Source: a virus. Taken from it: a stretch of DNA of 41,477 nt. Below the pieces are notes generated by a model. It made no database searches and was not told where the DNA came from. It saw only the letters and a program-made list of their open reading frames with translations. The DNA is taken from the IMG/VR virus record IMGVR_UViG_3300050821_006051, positions 1 to 41,477 of that record; one strand, written 5' to 3'. Every line of letters starts with the position of its first letter. The first letter of the stretch is position 1. The position numbers and the translations under genes were made by a program. Shown here one piece after another: positions 22,563-31,673 of the stretch.

Positions 22563-24472
22563 TTTTTATTTTTCTTCGTATAGAAATCTGAGAGTTGAGC
22601 CGCATTTGGCGCAGTCGCTCCAGGATTAGCCAGTTCATAATCATTAAGTAATTTCGCTTTATCGGCAGTATTTAAAGAACTCCACGGAGAAGTATTTTGC
22701 GGCACAAGCGGTTTCAATGTTGTCGGAGCACCGATTGACGGCACTAGAGATCCTGGCGCGCCAAAAAAATTATCTAAAATTCCGCTATTTCCGGCTTGCT
22801 GTTTTTTGAGAACAGCCTGTGCGAGAAGTTCTTTCACCTTAGCGTCACGTTCTTGGAGTGTACTATTTTTCGGAATGACACCTTGTTGATTGGCCGTAGT
22901 AGAAAGATCATTGAAAAGAGCTTTACTTGACGGGGTTAAATCGTGAGTGCCTGGAGCGTATTTTATCAACCGCGAATTCATCGCTTGATCAAAAAGCATC
23001 TTATTAAAATTCGCGGTCCTAGCTCTTTGCTCACCGCTGGAATCTGCCGATTGACTTTGATATTGATGATCCATCATTGCGGCGAATTCTTTGTTTGCGC
23101 CGCCTTTCATGAGTTCAAAATCAGAAGGAGAAAGTTTAGATAAACCATCATCGCTTCGCAGAGCTTGCCAATAATTAGTAGCAGTTGAGATATTGGTTTC
23201 ATCCGGGCGTTCAATCATAGCCTTGAGAGCTTTTTTCTCAGCAGGATTTGTAATGTTGTCGTACGCACCTTTAAATTTAGGATCAAGCATCGCAGCTTCG
23301 AAATTCTTCGGCGTCGTGCCGGGATCGCCTTGCAAACTGCCGCTGAGTGTATCGTAGGCGCGATTGTAATTGTCTTTTGATCTGGCTGTTTTCATTTCTT
23401 CAATGTTGCGCGATTGATTGCCAAGTAAATCAATAGCTTTCATTTTGGCAGCGACTTGATTATCTCCACCTAGCAGTTTGTTGATCAACGGAATTTGTTG
23501 CTCTGGAGAAACTCTTTGCGCCTGTGCGAAAGCCTGCTGTGCTTGTTGAGTGACGTCAGCTTCTGTAATGGCTTTTTTAACTACCGGCGCATTCACTGGA
23601 TCAATTGAGTCTTTATAAAACTCCGCCATTTGTTTTGCTAAATTCAAAGACTCAGGAGTTCCGGTATCGGTCAAAACTTTTATGCCGTCTGTGACCGCAG
23701 CACTTTGACCTTGATTGATTTTCCATTGCGTAGCTTGACCAATCTTCACGCCGGTCATCACGCCGCCGACAGAGACCATCGTACCGTTGGGATCTGGGAG
23801 CACGCTGCCGTTACGAAGACCGGCCTCAACTATATGACTTGTTCTAACGGCGGCTTGATTTTGAAACTCAGCTAATGGGTTATCAGGGTTTGAAAGTGCT
23901 CCGACCATATTGCTCTGATCGAGTTTATCAGTCGCATCAGCTACATTATTCTGATAAGTCCCGTATTGTTTACCGTACTCAGCGAGACGTTTGTCATAGA
24001 GCATATTGTTAACTTGACTCAACATGTTTCGCGTATAAGCCAACGTCTCAGGATCAGCACCTTGGATTTTATTTCCCGCTCCATCAACCGGACTCGCCGC
24101 GAGATCCTGAAGTCTTTTATTCATTCGCTGATCGAAGTCAGCGTAAGCCTTGGTCGGGTCGCCCTGTTGGTTTATGAGCCCTAGCGTCGCCGCGCGCGCA
24201 GGTGTCCCATCAGAGCCGTCATTACCTGCATCACCGTAAATGCCGCGCTTGTACTCGGTCTCGAAAGTATTCTTTGTCGTGGTTGCGGTGAGAATCGACG
24301 CATTCTTTTTCATGAGCCGATACATGTTCGCGCCAGCATCGCCTGCGTCTGCAATCGCATTGGTGTTGGCTGCGACTGTAGGTTCAGGGTTTGCTATTGG
24401 TGAATCGATGCGTCCGGCAGGTGCCGGTTGCGCAGGATCAGTTCTTTGAAGCTCTGGTAATTGAACTGCCAT
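22559..24472 (-). CDS. Internal virion protein (T7 gp15-like position)
   Basis: A 637-residue soluble, mostly helical protein, rich in Ala, Asn, Gln and Asp. The start (AVQLPELQRTDPAQPAPAGR) resembles internal virion proteins of BPP-1-type podoviruses. No enzyme motif is seen. It is probably ejected with the large protein encoded next. AAGGA lies before the ATG. Confidence 0.75.
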   Translation of the reverse strand: MAVQLPELQRTDPAQPAPAGRIDSPIANPEPTVAANTNAIADAGDAGANMYRLMKKNASILTATTTKNTFETEYKRGIYGDAGNDGSDGTPARAATLGLINQQGDPTKAYADFDQRMNKRLQDLAASPVDGAGNKIQGADPETLAYTRNMLSQVNNMLYDKRLAEYGKQYGTYQNNVADATDKLDQSNMVGALSNPDNPLAEFQNQAAVRTSHIVEAGLRNGSVLPDPNGTMVSVGGVMTGVKIGQATQWKINQGQSAAVTDGIKVLTDTGTPESLNLAKQMAEFYKDSIDPVNAPVVKKAITEADVTQQAQQAFAQAQRVSPEQQIPLINKLLGGDNQVAAKMKAIDLLGNQSRNIEEMKTARSKDNYNRAYDTLSGSLQGDPGTTPKNFEAAMLDPKFKGAYDNITNPAEKKALKAMIERPDETNISTATNYWQALRSDDGLSKLSPSDFELMKGGANKEFAAMMDHQYQSQSADSSGEQRARTANFNKMLFDQAMNSRLIKYAPGTHDLTPSSKALFNDLSTTANQQGVIPKNSTLQERDAKVKELLAQAVLKKQQAGNSGILDNFFGAPGSLVPSIGAPTTLKPLVPQNTSPWSSLNTADKAKLLNDYELANPGATAPNAAQLSDFYTKKNKK

Positions 24473-24487
24473 ATATTTCCTTACGAA

Positions 24488-25075
24488 CTAAAAATCTGTG
24501 TTAACGCCAAGACTGTAGCCTCGGCTATTGCCTAGACTCGACGTATTATTTACATCCCCTGTGACATCCGTACTTTGAGTAGCATCGACTTTTTTATTCG
24601 AATTAGAATACCCACTAAGGCCAGTTTTAAGTCCACTAGCGATACCCTGAGTAATCGCACCTTGCGCTGCTATGCCGCCTTGGAGTGCTTGCATTGAGCC
24701 TTGGAGAATTGAATTTCTCGACTGTTGCTCAAACCCTAAAGCTTTAGCTCTTGCTTGGTTTTGAATATCAATCGTATTCATGACGCTCAAAACTTTCGTA
24801 TCGGCTTGAACTTGTCCCGCTGTGCCAAAATCAACATTCTCACCTTCGCCCGCAAGCTCTTCTCGCTGCGCTCCAATGGTTTTATCAACGACATCAGCAT
24901 ACCTAGAGACCTCGGTGTAACCCATTGTGGTTGCGTTGTAAGCGTCCAAATCCGCGTACTTAGCGTTGAGGTTCGCTTCTTGTTGATTGAGTGCGGCGTT
25001 CCCTTGGATGAGCGAAGCTTGCTGAAGGCTGCTGCCGACTTGAAACGCTCCGACTCCAACTGCTACCCAAGACAT
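24488..25075 (-). CDS. Internal virion protein (T7 gp14-like position)
   Basis: A 195-residue protein. The first 20 residues are mildly hydrophobic and Gly-rich (SWVAVGVGAFQVGSSLQQAS), followed by helices rich in Ala, Asn and Gln (QQEANLNAKYADLDAYNA) and a polar end. This pattern is typical of the small internal virion protein that forms the outer-membrane pore in podoviruses. GGAG lies before the ATG. It overlaps the previous gene by 13 bases. Confidence 0.75.
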   Translation of the reverse strand: MSWVAVGVGAFQVGSSLQQASLIQGNAALNQQEANLNAKYADLDAYNATTMGYTEVSRYADVVDKTIGAQREELAGEGENVDFGTAGQVQADTKVLSVMNTIDIQNQARAKALGFEQQSRNSILQGSMQALQGGIAAQGAITQGIASGLKTGLSGYSNSNKKVDATQSTDVTGDVNNTSSLGNSRGYSLGVNTDF

Positions 25076-25515
25076 ATTTTCTCCTCGACTTCGGAATAGT
25101 CTTTGGCAATGAATTCATGCTCAATCACCGTGAGATTGGTCTCAGCGGTGCCGTGAAACGTGGTCCAGATCGTATCCTCGTGCGCAAAAATAACTCTCTT
25201 GGCTCCAGGGGATGAGATGAAAGTAAATGGAGCTTTCACCTTTATATAACCGTCCACTGAAAGAACCGAGACCTCACCTGAGCTAATGACGTTCATAGTT
25301 TGGTGCTTGTGGATTTTCCCAATAATGACAGAACCTTTTTCGATTAAAATCTCTCGACCGTAAACTTTATGCGCATAAAAATGCCGAACTGGGATTTCCA
25401 ATTGCGGAAGTTTCGCCATGTAATCTTCAAGTGATTTGATCCAGTGGCGAAGCTCGACTTTGGAGAGAGTCTTGGCTTTATCAAAACTTATCGCTAGCAT
25501 TTCGTTTTTACTCAT
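25063..25515 (-). CDS. Cupin-like virion-module protein
   Basis: A 150-residue protein. The C-terminal two thirds (GKIHKHQTMNVISSGEVSVL, KAPFTFISSPGAKRVIFAHE, TIWTTFHGT) look like a cupin/jelly-roll beta barrel with two His in the HxH position and one later His. Proteins of this kind are commonly encoded between the tail tube and internal virion genes of podoviruses, with unknown role. It overlaps the tail tube B gene by ATGA. Confidence 0.65.
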   Translation of the reverse strand: MSKNEMLAISFDKAKTLSKVELRHWIKSLEDYMAKLPQLEIPVRHFYAHKVYGREILIEKGSVIIGKIHKHQTMNVISSGEVSVLSVDGYIKVKAPFTFISSPGAKRVIFAHEDTIWTTFHGTAETNLTVIEHEFIAKDYSEVEEKICLG

Positions 25516-28001
25516 CGTCTCAAATCCTCTACGTCTGGGATAATTGAGAGGATCTCAAAATGAAACGGATCAACTTGTCTGAGTGCTATTTTCCCATTTG
25601 ATTTCCAATCTCCGGGAATAGTCACCTCAACCCGTTTAGTCACTGGAGCTTGGTATCTGTTGCCGATAATCGGATTGGTGTCTTGATAATTGACATCGTA
25701 TTTAGCAATGTCTTGCATGCCTATTAATCCATTAGCGTTTCCAGTTCCGCCGTCGCCGCCTGAATAAGGGAAATCGTAACTGACATAAAGACCGCGAGAG
25801 TTTAATAATTTTACATACATTTTATTTACTATTTTAGATTCAAGGAAAACAGGTCGCCCGTCGATCGTGTCAATGTCGAGCGTCTTAACGTCCATGATAT
25901 AAGGGAGACCGACGTACATTATCGCAGCACTTAAACCTGTAGGGAGATTAAAGGCACCTGCTGTAACTGTCGTGACAGGGTAACTCTCAACATCGTTGTT
26001 AGGCGATGAAACCAAAAAGCCATCGACTATGACCGCAGGCTTAAGACCATTCAAATGTGTACAAACTAAAAGCGCAGAAGGCCAACTTGTGACCGTCGCA
26101 TATAAATTAAATCCGCTAGCTTGCGCTGATGGGAAAAGACAAGACGGTTGAACTGTAACTGAATTGCTACTCGCGCGAGCGGTGATCACCAAATCAACAG
26201 AAGTACCATCGGTAACATCAAAAAATCTAAATCTTGTCCCTACGACGCCGCTCAAATATCTGTGCCCATCAGTATTCTGTACTGCAGGGAACAAAGCAGA
26301 AGTACCACAAGTCAAAGTGAGCGGACCACTCCACGGTCCTGCCGCAACCGGAGTCAAAGCGAAAACATCCGTCCCTGCCAGATTAGAATTCAAAAGACCG
26401 TTGTAGATAGCGATTGAGTCCATAGCTGCGATCGGAGGATTTTTATCAGCCTCAGTGTTCACGGCTTTGACTGCCGCCGTTATATAACGAGCAACATTTA
26501 TCTCGACATTTCGTACACCGTTGTTGTTTACCAAGAAAAGAGTTTGTTCTGGTATTCCAGTTCCTGCGACCGCCTCGACTAGAAATTGCGAATCGCCACG
26601 AGTCCAAGCTTGCATCTTCTCTGCCGGATCGTAAGTGAGACTTCCGAATGTACCATCGTTGAACACGACCCAAAGAAGCGGAATCTCACCTGATTGAAAC
26701 GCCCAACTAACGACCTGACGACCTAGGAATAAATGGTTACTGTAGACGCTGATGTCTTCAGCCGAAAAAGTTCCCATTTGTAAAGACCAATTAAATGATC
26801 TAATCGCATTACTGCTAGCATCTAGAAAAAGTAAACCGCCAGAGGTTTTTATCGCTGGAAGATTTGGGGCAATGACCCAATTACCTTTTTGAATTAAAGC
26901 GGTATTACCTGGAGCAAGCGCTCCACCATTAGCGAATATCCCAACTCCCGTGAAAACCACAAGACCATTGAAATCTGCCATTCTTAGAATATTTGCAGTC
27001 CCTGATGAGCCTGCAAGAAATGCTAAAGTAGAAGCACCATTAAGAGGGTAGTCGACTGTGAAATTATTTTGATAACCCGGACGACTAGCGAATAAAGTTT
27101 CTAAATTAGCATTCCCACCTTCAGATAATATCAATCTCTGTTGGTAAACGATTCCTGTTTTAGAATTCATTCCACTAATCGATCCGACATCTGTAGAAAC
27201 AAGTGTCGGAGGAGAATGAGTGTAATCCGCAGCGCCACCATAATCAGTAAACGAAAATTGAGTGTTACCGCCTGAAATAGTGGGAATGGAAACAGAGCCT
27301 ACAAATCCATACGCTCCGGCTCCTGTCGGTCGCCTATAGACATTCATTGCAGTAATGCCGCCGACAGTCGCAGCTTGACCTTGAACCAAAAGACTCTGAC
27401 CTGCCGCTATCGGTAATAAAGCTCCGTCGATAGCATCACCAGAAGCTAGAGTTTCCTGACCGTTGACAATAAAAGTAACGACATAATCCACACCGTAACC
27501 AAAGGTGCCAGATCCAGAGTCAGCTATATTGAAAATAGTCGGAGGTGTAGGAAGTGCAAAGATGCCGGTTGCAAGAGCGCCAGTCGTCCAATTCATTTTT
27601 TGCGTAGCCACACCGCTATAAAATATATAAACAAATTGACCGCTGGTTTCGAAATGAACATTCGAATAATCAGTTAATGTTAGCGATTGAGAATTATCAG
27701 CGACTAAAGAATAAGAAAAAACGCCAGCGGAATTTACAATTGAGTAAGTGCGAACGTACCCGTAGCCAAGCTCAATCCAACAGCCGGAATTAGGCGGAGA
27801 ATAGATCATGACTTTTTTATTATCAGTTTTGGTCTTCACCAATTGTTGACGACCAGGACGGGAGACAATGCGACCTGATTTTCCAATCAACACGTTGCGA
27901 GCGGTATAAAGACCTGATTGGAATTTCTCCAGCGTGATCCGCTCTTGAAGTGCCGGATCTAATTCACCTGCTGAAAAACTAGCCTGAGTGTGTAAACCCA
28001 T
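25512..28001 (-). CDS. Tail tubular protein B (nozzle, gp12-like)
   Basis: An 829-residue beta-rich protein. The start (MGLHTQASFSAGELDPALQE...KFQSGLYTARNVLIGKSGR...SRPG) is the standard opening of the podovirus nozzle protein. The rest is a long beta-propeller-like sequence. It forms the distal tail tube together with tail tubular protein A. TAATG overlap with the gene for tail tubular protein A shows coupled translation. Confidence 0.92.
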   Translation of the reverse strand: MGLHTQASFSAGELDPALQERITLEKFQSGLYTARNVLIGKSGRIVSRPGRQQLVKTKTDNKKVMIYSPPNSGCWIELGYGYVRTYSIVNSAGVFSYSLVADNSQSLTLTDYSNVHFETSGQFVYIFYSGVATQKMNWTTGALATGIFALPTPPTIFNIADSGSGTFGYGVDYVVTFIVNGQETLASGDAIDGALLPIAAGQSLLVQGQAATVGGITAMNVYRRPTGAGAYGFVGSVSIPTISGGNTQFSFTDYGGAADYTHSPPTLVSTDVGSISGMNSKTGIVYQQRLILSEGGNANLETLFASRPGYQNNFTVDYPLNGASTLAFLAGSSGTANILRMADFNGLVVFTGVGIFANGGALAPGNTALIQKGNWVIAPNLPAIKTSGGLLFLDASSNAIRSFNWSLQMGTFSAEDISVYSNHLFLGRQVVSWAFQSGEIPLLWVVFNDGTFGSLTYDPAEKMQAWTRGDSQFLVEAVAGTGIPEQTLFLVNNNGVRNVEINVARYITAAVKAVNTEADKNPPIAAMDSIAIYNGLLNSNLAGTDVFALTPVAAGPWSGPLTLTCGTSALFPAVQNTDGHRYLSGVVGTRFRFFDVTDGTSVDLVITARASSNSVTVQPSCLFPSAQASGFNLYATVTSWPSALLVCTHLNGLKPAVIVDGFLVSSPNNDVESYPVTTVTAGAFNLPTGLSAAIMYVGLPYIMDVKTLDIDTIDGRPVFLESKIVNKMYVKLLNSRGLYVSYDFPYSGGDGGTGNANGLIGMQDIAKYDVNYQDTNPIIGNRYQAPVTKRVEVTIPGDWKSNGKIALRQVDPFHFEILSIIPDVEDLRR

Positions 28002-28621
28002 TAATAAAAACTCGTTCTTTCCAAAACAAATTCAGATTCGATTTGCTCGCTTACAAAATTGAAATTCTCTCTCGCGTCGAGAGCTTGTGCGTCAGCTTTG
28101 GTTTGAACGAATTTTTTCTCAATGGCTTGAATCAGTGCTGCAGCTCCCTTACCTGTCACCAGCGGTGCCGAGAGAATAGCTAGCCTTTGAGCCACGGCAA
28201 GAGCTGCCGTCGCAGGAAGCATGCTCTCAGAGATGCTATTGGGGATGTATTCGCCTATCGCGCAATCGTGGTTTGCGAAGATGACTCTTTGACCGTTAAA
28301 CACTCCAACGAGCTTCGGATGATGCGTTGCCTTACAATCGACTACGACGTGTGATTGGATGCGCCTAAAAAATACGCAATCTGCTGGATATTGATAGGCA
28401 TATTTCCAGTGTTTAATCGGACACGTTGCAACCAATGCAAGCACGGCTTGAGTCGAGGTCGCATTAAGATCCATCGTTTCGAGAGTTGACCAAAAAGCCA
28501 TGTTGTAATTAGTCAACAGGACTTTGGCTTCATTGGATGTGTCGGTGTCGGCATTAGTGATTCGACGGACGAGGAGAAGTTCATTTAGAGCTAAGTTAAA
28601 AATATCAGCTTTAGCGAACAT
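28001..28621 (-). CDS. Tail tubular protein A (adaptor, gp11-like)
   Basis: A 206-residue helical protein (DIFNLALNELLLVRRITNAD...LTNYNMAFWSTLETMDLNAT) that fits the podovirus gp11 adaptor, which joins portal to nozzle. It has the family's opening helices, the KYAYQYPADC segment and a C-terminal helix. GGGAG lies just before the ATG, in the 3' arm of a possible small hairpin (28628-28646) that might hide it. Confidence 0.88.
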   Translation of the reverse strand: MFAKADIFNLALNELLLVRRITNADTDTSNEAKVLLTNYNMAFWSTLETMDLNATSTQAVLALVATCPIKHWKYAYQYPADCVFFRRIQSHVVVDCKATHHPKLVGVFNGQRVIFANHDCAIGEYIPNSISESMLPATAALAVAQRLAILSAPLVTGKGAAALIQAIEKKFVQTKADAQALDARENFNFVSEQIESEFVLERTSFY

Positions 28622-28645
28622 TCTCCCGCCTTCCTTCAGCGGGCT

Positions 28646-28990
28646 TTATTTACCCGATCTGATTTTTTCTTTCGCCGCTGCTTGCAGCGCTTCGTGTTTT
28701 TTCTGAATGACAGGGTCTAAGCACCTCATCCAAAAACCTAAACGCGACATGTCTTTTATCTCAAACTCATCGCCCGGGGACAAACGATTCTGTTGATAAA
28801 AACCTTCCTGAATGGCGACAACTTTGATCCCTTGACCTCGACGAATGATTGGAGCTTCCATTCCTTCGCTTTGAGATCCACTAATGCCTGGAACTCCAGG
28901 GTTAGAATGATCAAAAATCGGAGACGGCATTTGCGGCGCTGATTCTTCTTCTGCGCTGGGTAGCGCAGGCATTCCACGATTGTTTTCCAA
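28646..28990 (-). CDS. Small virion-module protein
   Basis: A 114-residue protein. The N-terminal half is low in complexity (Pro, Ser, Glu, Gly). The C-terminal half (KVVAIQEGFYQQNRLSPGDE...LGFWM) matches a small domain common in podovirus structural operons (GFY...PGxxF...WM), between capsid and tail genes. The TTG start has GAGGAG 7 bases upstream; an ATG at 28972 is the alternative. Function unknown. Confidence 0.7.
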   Translation of the reverse strand: MENNRGMPALPSAEEESAPQMPSPIFDHSNPGVPGISGSQSEGMEAPIIRRGQGIKVVAIQEGFYQQNRLSPGDEFEIKDMSRLGFWMRCLDPVIQKKHEALQAAAKEKIRSGK

Positions 28991-29005
28991 AACTCAACTC
29001 CTCGG

Positions 29006-29443
29006 TTATACCAGCGCGTCCACGACTTTGGGAAACGAACGGTAGTATGGTAGCTCGTCCGCTGGCATCAGATAAACATCCAATGTCACCGTGGTCGTTC
29101 CGCCGGTAGCCGTATTTCTAAAACCGATATATCGTCGAGTCAAGCAACCGAGAGGGACCGGTAATTCAACGTGGGACCCCAAGAACAGCGCGGCGGCGAG
29201 AACCGTCACAGTATTCAAACTGTCCACGTTGACAGTCAAAGCCGCATCATCAGCTTGAATCAATTCCATCGTGTGCGTTGAGCCTGCGCCCGCTGCAACC
29301 GTTGGAATGAGCAAGAGTGAGTACCTGCGACCGATGCTCAGATCAGTAGCAGCGACTAACTTGTCATACGAGTTCGTCGACACAGTCGCGGCACCTGTGA
29401 AGGCTTGCGCAACCGACAATTGATTCTGAATATCAAATCTCAT
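29006..29443 (-). CDS. Bbp16-like capsid accessory/cement protein
   Basis: A 145-residue protein with a beta-rich sequence (RFDIQNQLSVAQAF...SYDKLVAATDLSIGRRYSLL...TRRYIGFRN...LDVYLMPADELP) that matches the Bbp16 family of BPP-1-type phages, which decorate the capsid. The ATG at 29443 is preferred to the in-frame GTG at 29449 because GGAGG lies 8 bases before it. It follows the major capsid gene, as in relatives. Confidence 0.85.
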   Translation of the reverse strand: MRFDIQNQLSVAQAFTGAATVSTNSYDKLVAATDLSIGRRYSLLLIPTVAAGAGSTHTMELIQADDAALTVNVDSLNTVTVLAAALFLGSHVELPVPLGCLTRRYIGFRNTATGGTTTVTLDVYLMPADELPYYRSFPKVVDALV

Positions 29444-29484
29444 ACCCACATTCCTCCAAACTAGAATTTTAAAACACCAGAACC

Positions 29485-29506
29485 AAAAAGCGCAGGCAAC
29501 CTGCGC
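29485..29506 (-). terminator. Intrinsic terminator after the major capsid gene
   Basis: On the minus strand, a perfect 7-bp GC-rich stem (GCGCAGG with CCTGCGC) with a 3-base loop is followed by TTTTT. It begins just past the capsid stop (29516-29518) and should make capsid mRNA more abundant than the tail mRNA downstream. Confidence 0.85.
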
Positions 29507-29515
29507 CTCTCGAAA

Positions 29516-30559
29516 TTAATAATTCTGATACGTAGAGTTCGTTACTTGAGACTCTGTGTTAAGCAGAGTGTCAGATCTACGAACCGGTCGACCTAAAAAC
29601 ATCAAAACTTGTTTTCCTTCGTAATTATCAAAAGTCAAACCTGCACCGGCAGTCACTTTAGAAAGTGCTTGCTTGTGGAGGAACGCTTCGATTGTACGGT
29701 TCACGTACCAAATACCTTTGCCGTTCTCAGGATTAAAGATCTTGTAAGAAGCAGAGATCATCAAATCGATCAGATCTGCCGCAGCGTTTCCGCTCTTCAG
29801 CAAAGTCACGTCGATATTGGCAATCCTAGCACCTTGACGATAATCCTTCACGACCAAACCGTGGTCGACTTCAAACTGCTCTTCGTAACCGTAGAACACG
29901 CCTGAGTTACCATTCTCATCGTTGGCCGTGATTTGAACGAGATTGCCGCCTTTGGAGCGATCAGTCCGTTTCAAACCTGCTTGGCTACCTGCCGGGTAAA
30001 TCCCGAACATGGAGCGCTCACCCCAGTGAAGGAGCAAGATAGAAGTGTTGTTTGAGTTTACACCGCCGCCATCAATGACCTGAGCCGAGGTCGGTTCAGT
30101 CGAGAGAGTGGTTGAGTAAATGTCCATGAAGCCTGCGACTTTTCGAGTCGAGGTCGTGGGCGAGCCATAAATGGCAAGTTTCGCATGCTCGATTGCAGCC
30201 GCTTGAATATGACCTTGCGCCTGATTCCAACGGTTGTAAGCGATGCGATCGATACCGCCGCGCTGTGCAACCATTGCGTCCATAACCGATTTCGATTCAA
30301 AGTGAGCCGTGGTAAACTTGCGCTCTTCAACGAGTGACTTGCTCGAAGGGATCGGCTGGTTGGCTTTGCGGTAGTAAACGCTAGGGAGGTTGGACCGGAT
30401 CTCTTCAACGTGACTTGTCCCCTCGTTCATTTGCATGTAGGGGATGTCGTTGAGCATCGGGTTCATTTGGAGGAGAACCTCGGCCACTTTGCCGATTTGC
30501 TTATTCTTTGATTTCGCAACATCAGCCAGTGTTAGGAGATACGCACCAAGAGCTGCCAT
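29516..30559 (-). CDS. Major capsid protein (Bbp17-like)
   Basis: A 347-residue protein of the HK97 fold, resembling the BPP-1 Bbp17 capsid protein. The start (ALGAYLLTLADVAKSKNKQI), LNDIPYMQMNEGTSHVEEIR, and the ending with KQVLMFLGRPVRRSD are typical of the family. No long scaffold-like N-terminal arm is present, and a separate scaffold gene lies upstream. GGAGG is before the ATG, and an intrinsic terminator follows the stop. Confidence 0.92.
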   Translation of the reverse strand: MAALGAYLLTLADVAKSKNKQIGKVAEVLLQMNPMLNDIPYMQMNEGTSHVEEIRSNLPSVYYRKANQPIPSSKSLVEERKFTTAHFESKSVMDAMVAQRGGIDRIAYNRWNQAQGHIQAAAIEHAKLAIYGSPTTSTRKVAGFMDIYSTTLSTEPTSAQVIDGGGVNSNNTSILLLHWGERSMFGIYPAGSQAGLKRTDRSKGGNLVQITANDENGNSGVFYGYEEQFEVDHGLVVKDYRQGARIANIDVTLLKSGNAAADLIDLMISASYKIFNPENGKGIWYVNRTIEAFLHKQALSKVTAGAGLTFDNYEGKQVLMFLGRPVRRSDTLLNTESQVTNSTYQNY

Positions 30560-30580
30560 TCAAATTCCTCCGTTTAATTT

Positions 30581-31393
30581 TTACTGATACATCTCTGGTA
30601 AAAAACCATATGGATCATCTTCTTTTTCGACTACTGGCGGTTTTATCGATTCTCCTAACGTCAACTTTTCAGTTCCGTAAAGAAGATCATACATCGCCAA
30701 CAAGTCTCGCATGACATAAGGAGGCAGCTTTGTCCCACGCTCCGTCAACATTTTTTTTGTATTCGGCATATTTTGTTGCAAAACTTTTTCTGCCTTATGG
30801 ACGTTAGACACGAAATTCTCACCGCCAAATTTTGGATCGGTTTTTAATTCTTGTTCCCAATCATCTCTCGTTTTCGCGGCTTGCTTCTCGACATTCTTCT
30901 GGAATTCGACTTTCTCATTCGCGCGAGAAGTAAGTTCTGCTTTACGATCGTCGAGCATTTCTTGTGCGGCCTCTTTTGTCACACCGTGTTTTTTTGCGTA
31001 AGTTAAAATCTTATTCGCTTCTTCAACCGGCAAGCCTTCAGTCTTGACCTCATAACCAAGTTCTATTTTAACGGGCGCAACCGGTGGAGTTACTACCGGT
31101 TCTTCTTTTACAACGGCGGGCTTAAGACCATATCCGCTGGCTGGCTCGATAGGTTTTTCTTCTGGTTTCTTCTCGACGGGCTTTGCTGCGGCGACTGGCG
31201 TTTTATCTCCCTCGGTCGCCTGGACTTTTTCGTAGCCGAGTTCGTCGTAGTTATCCCCTTCTCCTTCAGGCGCCGCACTAACCGCTGGAATGACCGGGAC
31301 CACTGCGGGTTTGGACTCAACTGCTGGCGCTCCACCACCGGCTGCTCCTTCGCTAAGTTGTTCCAATATTAGCATCTTGATAAATCTGGGCAT
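30581..31393 (-). CDS. Scaffolding protein
   Basis: A 270-residue acidic protein with a Pro/Val/Ala/Glu-rich first part (VESKPAVVPVIPAV and KPEEKPIEP) and a helical second part (NKILTYAKKHGVTKEAAQEM). Position directly before the capsid gene and the charged, helical make-up suit a scaffold. AAAGGA is before the ATG at 31393. It overlaps the Bbp19-like gene by 41 bases. Confidence 0.82.
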   Translation of the reverse strand: MPRFIKMLILEQLSEGAAGGGAPAVESKPAVVPVIPAVSAAPEGEGDNYDELGYEKVQATEGDKTPVAAAKPVEKKPEEKPIEPASGYGLKPAVVKEEPVVTPPVAPVKIELGYEVKTEGLPVEEANKILTYAKKHGVTKEAAQEMLDDRKAELTSRANEKVEFQKNVEKQAAKTRDDWEQELKTDPKFGGENFVSNVHKAEKVLQQNMPNTKKMLTERGTKLPPYVMRDLLAMYDLLYGTEKLTLGESIKPPVVEKEDDPYGFLPEMYQ

Positions 31394-31673
31394 ATCGTTC
31401 CTTTTCTATTTCCGCGAGCAAGGTTGCAGCAGCTACCGGATTGGCTTCCGATGCTAGCTTAAAAATGGAATTGCCTGCTCGCAAAAAACCAAGGCATTCC
31501 ATTAGTTCATTACCTTCCAAGCCGATTGCCGGAAGCTGTGTAACTTGAAATTGATTAAATAAATATTTGAAAAACCCTCGACCTTCTTTGGTCGAAAGTA
31601 CAGACCTGATATTCAAAAGAGCGTCCCGGTGTTCGAGGCGCTCTTTGATGTCTTCTTGAGATAGAGTTTCCAT
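31353..31673 (-). CDS. Bbp19-like protein
   Basis: A 106-residue helical protein (LNIRSVLSTKEGRGFFKYLFNQ...GLEGNELMECLGFLRAGNSIF...AATLLAEIEKERYA). This order matches the Bbp19 family of BPP-1-type phages. Its role is not established. TAATG overlap with the previous gene. Confidence 0.8.
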   Translation of the reverse strand: METLSQEDIKERLEHRDALLNIRSVLSTKEGRGFFKYLFNQFQVTQLPAIGLEGNELMECLGFLRAGNSIFKLASEANPVAAATLLAEIEKERYAQIYQDANIGTT

